This document shows, piece after piece, positions 48,771-53,835 of a stretch of 53,835 bases of DNA (the stretch's first letter is position 1; each line of letters begins with the position of its first letter). This DNA is from Fragilaria crotonensis (lineage: Eukaryota; Bacillariophyta; Fragilariophyceae; Fragilariales; Fragilariaceae). The position numbers were made by a program, and so were the translations under genes. The notes below the pieces were generated by a model. The model was not told where the DNA came from, did no database searches, and saw only the letters and a list, made by a program, of their open reading frames with translations. The stretch spans positions 1 to 53,835 of the forward strand of contig JAKSYS010000424.1 in NCBI GenBank assembly GCA_022925895.1, read 5' to 3'.

Positions 48771-49118
48771 CGTTGTGTCATTGCACATGATTGTATTTTC
48801 CAGCTTTCAATCTCACATCCTCCTCTTCTTCTCCTTTCATAATTAGGATCCTTGTCGACAAGTGTTGTGCTTCTCATTTTGTTGTTAATTGAGGGAATAA
48901 GTACTTCGTCTTGTGTGCGTGCTTCGATTGAGTTTGTAAGGCAATCTGTCATCTAGAATCCAATATTCGGTCATCTGCGAGAGATTCTCATTGATTTGAG
49001 TGAATCAAACCAGATTGATCTACCGGTATTGGTTCTTTTTGTCAGTTGTCTGTTCGCATGCTCAAGAGTTGTATACACGCACACCAGTTGGAGGATTATT
49101 CATATTTCAACCAACAAA

Positions 49119-50083
49119 ATGGCAGAGGTTCCATCACTGTCCCCTGTCTCTCAGCAAGGAGGAGTCCCTATGGATAAGGCGTACCTGTTCCGTGATGGTA
49201 TGGATGAATTCACACCACCTCCAGGAACAAAGGTCAATAAACAATTCAGATCGCAAGTTCGAGTCTTTTTATCATCACCCGCTCGTGCTGTTTCAGAGTT
49301 TCCACTACACATGTTCAGCTCTTGGTTTCAAGACCTCCCGTTGTCCAAGATTATGACTCAGAACGAAAGAGAGGACTCCAATGAAATTTGGCAATTCAAG
49401 GTAGTTACGTTGTACCACACGTGTCCAAACAAACAAAGCTGAGGCGACAAGGTTTAAGTGGGCGACAGAAGCTGCAAGGCAATTCTACAGCACATCATTC
49501 AATTCTACAGAAGCTGATTTGAGCTCTATCGATCGTGCTGTGAATTCTGATCCATCAATAATGATTGTGGGACGTCCTCTTGAAAAGAAGATGACCCCTT
49601 CAAGAAATCTGTCATAGGGTGCCAAGACTCTGTTGTTATTGCATGCATTACATTTCAAGTGGAATTGGAGATGAAGTTGGTGCGTCGTTGGTGCTTTGGC
49701 TGTTGATTGCAGAATCTGAATCACGGAAGCCATCCGGTCTTACATCCTGGAGACGGCAAGGGTTTGGACGTCTGATGTTAGTAATGCTCATCAAGCATTC
49801 AACTTTTTTATTATTGTCTCACCGTGAGCTGTCACAATGTCAGGAGAGCCTACATGGTGTGGACATCTACTTGCAGTGTCCCCATGACGAGCCAAAGGAA
49901 TTCTACCAAGCCTGTGGGTTCCGTCAAATCAATCTCCAAGACACAACTGGCATTGAGTTTCTTCCCAAGACAATTGCCGACACCTTAATGGACGAGACCA
50001 CAGGTGGATTTGCATGGATTGTACCAGAGTCTGAGGAGCACTGCATTATCCCTCTGATGAAACTTTCTTCCGGTTCCCTTTGA
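49119..50083 (+). pseudogene. GNAT-like acetyltransferase remnant in the unclassified element
   Basis: An ATG at 49119 opens MAEVPSLSPVSQQGG...GMDEFTPPPGTKVNKQFRSQ...EIWQFK. After about 49400, either an intron (GTAGTTACG donor) or a frameshift leads to EATRFKWATEAARQFYSTSF and VNSDPSIMIVGRPLEKKM. The frame from 49619 then gives LVLWLLIAESE, WRRQGFGRLMLVMLIKHS, VDIYLQCPHDEPKEFYQACG and FRQINLQDTTGIEFLP. R-x-G-F-G-x-L-M and FYQACGF match the acetyl-CoA loop and C-terminal signature of GNAT enzymes. Frame breaks suggest decay, although unrecognised introns could account for some. Substrate unknown. Confidence 0.5.
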
Positions 50084-50239
50084 ACAGTGCTGCTAACAGT
50101 GCTGCTGTCGAGGTTGTTGAAAGCAACAGTGATGTGATCAGTGCAACAAGAAATGATGGTTCCCGCGTGCTGTTGTTGAGTCAGAGGAAGAAAGCAAGAT
50201 CAATATAGTCGCAAAATCGAGTGGTGGTTCCCTTCCTCG

Positions 50240-51270
50240 TGAGCAGTGATGTTTTGGAGATTGTGCAGAGCAACAATGAGACAGTCAGTGCACGGAATGA
50301 TGGTAGCAACACCAGAAAACATTTGTATGGTGCCAATACCTTCATCAACAATCGATCTCCAAGATGATGTTGCAAGTGGAGCATTGCTGACAAATGCAGA
50401 TCTGGAAGAGGCATTTACCGGTCTGGACTATTTGAACAACCTTCTTCCACCACCATTTGGTGACCTGGTTCTGCCTGACCAGTTGCGTGGTTTTGGAGAA
50501 ATGGGATCACAGGAAAGGCTTGATCATAGCAAAAGTGGTGGAAAACTTGATGGCCACCCGTGAGCTGCAAATGATGACTTCACTCCTCATGAGGGATGGC
50601 AGGTATCACACATCAGTTGCAATCCTGTCTTTTGACGACATGCAGGTAATTAAGGTTGCTTTGGACGCCTTCAACGTCATCTATCTGCAAAGAAGTACGA
50701 AACGACTTGATGGTAGCCAATGGAGCCGATCATGCAGAATGTCTTGCCCTTTGAAAAGGTATGGAAGTTCTAAGGAAGAACTTACCAGAAGTATGATGAC
50801 CAAATGAATCGTGTTGTGAAGGAAGTCCTGTTGTTCTATCCAGGGCTTCTGCAGAAAAGGTTGATTGTGTTTCCTACTAATCTCAGCAACGATCATTGGG
50901 GGCAACATTTGTTTTCAATGCTGGAGACGTGGCTGCCACGGATGATGTATCATGCCTCCGGACATGTTTTTTTCGCTATTGCAGTCTTCATCCCTCCGGC
51001 ACGAGAAAAATTCCAAACAATGTCGGTGTTGTCTGGTTCCTGAACCTTGCCTTCAGTTACCAGGAGCAAAGGAAAAACAGTGCAAATGATAGCAGCACTC
51101 CAAACAAGATGAAGTGGCTCAGTCCGTTCGGACGAACCTTTTTTGGGCAAATGAAGGGCACCAATACATTCCTCTTGTTACTTGTGCATGTGATATTCCC
51201 ATCCTCATGAAGACGGCGACGGTGTGAAGCAGAAGCCCCATGTGTTGCTGCATGGTGTGATTTCTTCACA
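50240..51270 (+). pseudogene. Ulp1-like (C48) cysteine protease remnant
   Basis: Pieces in alternating frames: ADLEEAFTGLDYLNNLLPPP and GDLVLPDQLRGFGEMG; then LIIAKVVENLMATRELQMM, DGRYHTSVAILSFDDMQV; then MNRVVKEVLLFYPGLLQKRL, IVFPTNLSNDHWGATFVFNA, DVSCLRTCFFRYCSLHPSG and VVWFLNLAFSYQEQRK. The FP-x-N-x5-HW pattern is typical of the Ulp1 histidine region; Ulp1 proteases are carried by several eukaryotic DNA-transposon groups. A clear catalytic Cys motif (QDGxNCG) is not visible. At least three frame changes indicate a pseudogene, or an intron-rich gene that I cannot resolve. Confidence 0.5.
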
Positions 51271-51768
51271 ATGAAATTATAACACCCGATGTTTCTATCA
51301 ATATGCTGTGTATATGCTGCTTGATTGGAAAAGGGTTTCTTGTTGAAATTCAGGCAGAAGGGGTTTTGACAGAAGAGCAGGGGTGCCTTTGAGGAAGCAG
51401 ACGACAACATTTTGAAGAGAAGGTTTTGAAGAAAGGGTTTTGAAGAGGACGAGTGAAGTGAAAATGAGGTGTTGAAATTGACAGGACACAGATTCACTAA
51501 ACAGAAGTTCGGGAAAGCGTGCATTCAAATTGTACATTTACTTTCGGTACATTTTTGGTGTATGTAAAGAATGAAGGGGGGTGTGGTATGAATTCAAAAT
51601 TTGAAAACCCTGCATGAATGTGTAGAACCTACATACCAACTCGGTACTTGGTATGAAATTCAAATGGTGGCAAAAAAGACTATCCCACAAACAGGATTTT
51701 CAGTGTTCAAAATTTGGCGCACAATCGGAAAGTTTTTCACACAACAAGGAAGCACCACAAATACAACC

Positions 51769-52182
51769 ATGGCATCAATGGCACACCAAACAGCAGCAGG
51801 CATGACTGCCTTAAAGCCCAGCTCTAGGAAACAAAGGAGAGACTTCATAAGAGGCGTGAAACGAGTGACCACAGATCCCAATGATCTGATTCAAAGTGAC
51901 AACGAGGAGGAGGAGGAGGAAGAAGTGCCACGGAAAATGGATGCAAAACTAGGACAGAAGCATGCATACGGAAATCCACCATCCCTACCTTCAACTATTA
52001 AAGTCGGGAAATCAAGTGACAGCCAACTAACATCATCGGTTCCAGGGCTAAGCAGCATAGTGGACATGAGCATGACGGAAAATACAGAAGAGAATCAAAT
52101 CAGTGTGATCAAGACTTGCATCAAAAACACGTGTTCTCTATTTGGAAGTTCTATCAAAAGACTATCATTCTCATTTCAGTGA
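51769..52182 (+). CDS. Unknown protein, 5' exon(s) of the 3' gene
   Basis: The frame is open from 51601; the ATG at 51769 (MASMAHQTAAGMTALKPSS) looks the most natural start. It encodes a basic patch (SSRKQRRDFIRGVKRV), an acidic run (SDNEEEEEEEV) and a Ser-rich linker, then stops at 52182. A second frame from about 52142 (DYHSHFSEDEKTLCGFIMKH, WWLGMRRIVVKHTLIFEQC) probably continues the protein through an intron or a frameshift that I cannot place. No domain recognised. Confidence 0.45.
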   Translation: MASMAHQTAAGMTALKPSSRKQRRDFIRGVKRVTTDPNDLIQSDNEEEEEEEVPRKMDAKLGQKHAYGNPPSLPSTIKVGKSSDSQLTSSVPGLSSIVDMSMTENTEENQISVIKTCIKNTCSLFGSSIKRLSFSFQ

Positions 52183-52416
52183 AGATGAGAAAACACTTTG
52201 TGGCTTTATCATGAAGCACACAAACATTCGAGGAACCGAAAACTGGTGGCTTGGGATGCGGAGAATAGTTGTAAAACACACACTGATCTTCGAACAATGC
52301 AATAAAAAACATGCAAACGAAATTCAAAGGTGAGGAATTGAAGTGAGTGTACTTTGCCAAAGCCCGAGCATACTCACACTCACTTGCATTCAACATCAAA
52401 CACCTTGCATCCAGAG

Positions 52417-53275
52417 GGATTCACTTCCAATTTAGGAACGTATGAACACAGCCTATACAGTGGAAGCGAGGAAGAAACCAGTTACCTCCTCAAGATGAGG
52501 GATAATATCTGCTACTATGCCCAAATCATAGACACCTATGCCCCATGCATTGTCGGCAGCAGCAAGTGGAATAACACTATCAACATGGAGAACCACTGTG
52601 CAACAACTGACAGAAAAGTATGGAGCAAGAAAATCCTGTCCATAAGTGATGAAGCATTCATTTTGCTGTGCCTGATCAACTATGGGAAGAGGTGGTTCAT
52701 GGAATTAGTTAAGACAGAGAAAATGGTAAGTTTATCCGAATGGTTTGTCACAGAACAAACAACAAGAAACTGACTTGTTTTGTTATCACTTGTTGGAAAC
52801 AGCGAATTGGTACATGGACTGATGAGGACAACAACAACCTACCCGTAAGTTACACTATGATACTAAATGAAATGAAAAAACCACATCCTAACTTCTGACC
52901 AATCTTTGCAATACCATGTTCGGCAGCCACCACTTTACACATTCTCCAGGAACAAGGGTGCTCATGATAATGGGGGAGGCTGTGGTTGGTCACAGGTGGG
53001 AATGAGGAAATACGATGAATTATACATGGCCATCAAGAATGATAGAAAGAAATCAACCACCCCAACATTCAACCAGGAACTACTTAAAATGTTTCTGTCC
53101 AGAAGGAAAAAGGAGTCTGGCCGGGGGGTCAGGAAACAATTTGATGACAAGGGTAAGAAAACCACACAAGTGCATTGATGTATTTGACGAGGACTCTGAT
53201 GAGGAGGATGATAACTACTCCAGTCATCTTGCTCCTGAACTTGTCTACAGTGAATTGAAAGTGGAGGCAGTTTAG
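52417..53275 (+). CDS. Unknown protein, 3' exons with GT-AG introns
   Basis: Exon frame 52417-52725 (TSNLGTYEHSLYSGSEEE...CLINYGKRWFMELVKTEKM), then a phase-0 intron 52726-52802 (GTAAGT...GGAAACAG), exon 52803-52844 (RIGTWTDEDNNNLP), a phase-0 intron 52845-52926 (GTAAGT...TTCGGCAG), and exon 52927 onward (PPLYTFSRNKGAHDNGGG, WSQVGMRKYDELYMAI, LLKMFLSRRKKESGRG). The end is uncertain: a GTAAGA donor at 53153 exists, while the acidic C-terminus CIDVFDEDSDEEDDNYSS...LKVEAV (stop 53275) is in another frame. Short introns of 77 and 82 bp with conserved splice sites and preserved phase argue for a gene that was recently functional. No domain recognised. Confidence 0.55.
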
Positions 53276-53815
53276 AATAGATCAGACACTTAGTAATGAA
53301 TAGTAGAATGGTTCATCAAAGCCACACGAATAGGCACAATTAAAACTAATCTCCAACAAAAGTTAAAATGAGCGACAATAACATCTATTATATGAACAAT
53401 GTCAGCTCAGAACTACTGAGGTGATTACTTCATACACACTACACAGCAAACTTCTTCTTTTCGAATATCTAATTCAGGAATTGAAATTCATGATCACAAA
53501 TGAAGAAGTGGTATAGTTCATATATTTAGAGTCCAAGAGTTCAGGAATCCCACCCGAGTGTTAGTAAAATGAGTCAGTGAAATTCAGGAATTGAAATTTT
53601 GGAGCTCAGGAATGCAAAGTATGAGCTCCTATGCAAGAGATGAAAAGTTCAGGAAACATAAATTTCAGAGTTCAGGAATACGAGGAAACCCGCTTCATAC
53701 ACATGATGTACAAGCTCTTTAGTCCTAAGTTTTTACCTATATTTTAGGTAAAAATTATGAACAAAAAATTCTCATATCAAAGATAATTGGTTTTTCATAT
53801 CCAAGAGCCGACTTG
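53276..53815 (+). repeat. Right subterminal TTCAGGAAT array
   Basis: Six TCAGGA-core copies between 53473 and 53681 in AT-rich sequence, matching the left array in core sequence. Confidence 0.7.
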
Positions 53816-53834
53816 GTTTTGGCACCCTTAGATG
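53816..53834 (-). repeat. Right terminal inverted repeat
   Basis: GTTTTGGCACCCTTAGATG, the exact reverse complement of 46936-46954. The window ends one base later. Confidence 0.8.
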
Positions 53835-53835
53835 T

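Larger units (their letters stand above)
46936..53835. mobile_element. Large unclassified DNA-transposon candidate
   Basis: CATCTAAGGGTGCCAAAAC (46936-46954) occurs inverted at the window end (53816-53834). Further in, both ends share AGAATTTTTT-type stretches and clusters of TTCAGGA(A/T)TCC (left near 47006, 47026 and 47066; right near 53473, 53540, 53583, 53605, 53648 and 53671). The 6.9-kb interior has a tandem-repeat region, GNAT-like and Ulp1-like coding remnants and an intron-containing 3' gene. I see no DDE transposase. The target duplication cannot be checked because the window stops at the repeat edge. Confidence 0.6.

Noticed and set aside
1-53835. tRNA, rRNA, riboswitch or bacterial promoter signals
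   Set aside because: No cloverleaf, rRNA core or prokaryotic operon signal was recognised by eye; a tRNAscan-SE/Infernal run would be needed to exclude small RNAs.

Overview
This window looks like transposon-dense nuclear DNA from a stramenopile alga, most likely a diatom. The basis is the mix of elements: a Ty1/copia retroelement, APE-endonuclease/RNase H LINEs with an ORF1 type I associate with diatoms, a tyrosine-recombinase retroelement, a Plavaka/CACTA-like transposase, a PIF/Harbinger remnant and short GT-AG introns. The species call is inference. There are no bacterial operons, rRNA genes or CRISPR arrays, and I recognised no tRNA. Both window edges fall at the outer edge of a repeat (a copia LTR on the left, a terminal inverted repeat on the right), as expected if an assembly broke at repeats.

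Layout. 1-7183: a young copia element with two LTRs, inserted directly upstream of the RT start codon of a LINE (LINE-A1, 7184-13640). LINE-A1 is itself interrupted at 8417-10333 by a 5'-truncated LINE of a second family (LINE-B1), bounded by a 19-bp target duplication. 13649-14065: a small basic ORF. 14103-25730 (minus): a DDE-type transposase gene split by an essentially complete 8.2-kb LINE (LINE-A2, 16925-25144, minus) with an 18-bp target duplication. Removing the LINE and one duplication restores one open frame of 1,129 codons plus a stop. 26232-28770: LINE-B2, truncated but with an uninterrupted 781-codon frame. 29249-31148 (minus): LINE-A3, a decayed fragment with a 100-bp tandem duplication. 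31149-35865: a damaged DIRS/Ngaro-like element (gag-like zinc motif, RT, RNase H, tyrosine recombinase, paired direct repeats). 35866-42910: gene-poor, GTAC-rich spacer holding a repeat family with a concerted motif switch, an 8-bp minisatellite and a Mutator-like non-autonomous element. 42911-44128: an intact type II membrane protein, the only convincing host gene. 44480-46600: a dead PIF/Harbinger transposase and an unidentified antisense pseudogene. 46936-53835: a large unclassified DNA-transposon candidate with matching terminal repeats, subterminal TTCAGGA arrays, remnants resembling GNAT and Ulp1 domains, and an intron-containing 3' gene.

How it fits together. The nesting gives a relative order: the split transposase gene is older than LINE-A2, and LINE-A1 is older than both LINE-B1 and the copia element. 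LINE-A2 is the most informative single element: four compact ORFs (ORF1, coiled coil, endonuclease, RT plus RNase H) with ATGA and TAGATG junctions that suggest coupled translation, and a 3' end shared with LINE-A1 and LINE-A3. The strongest unexplained signals are the all-site GTGGCA to GTTGCA switch between two repeat copies (38266-38505 and 41247-41475) and the unclassified element at the right end.
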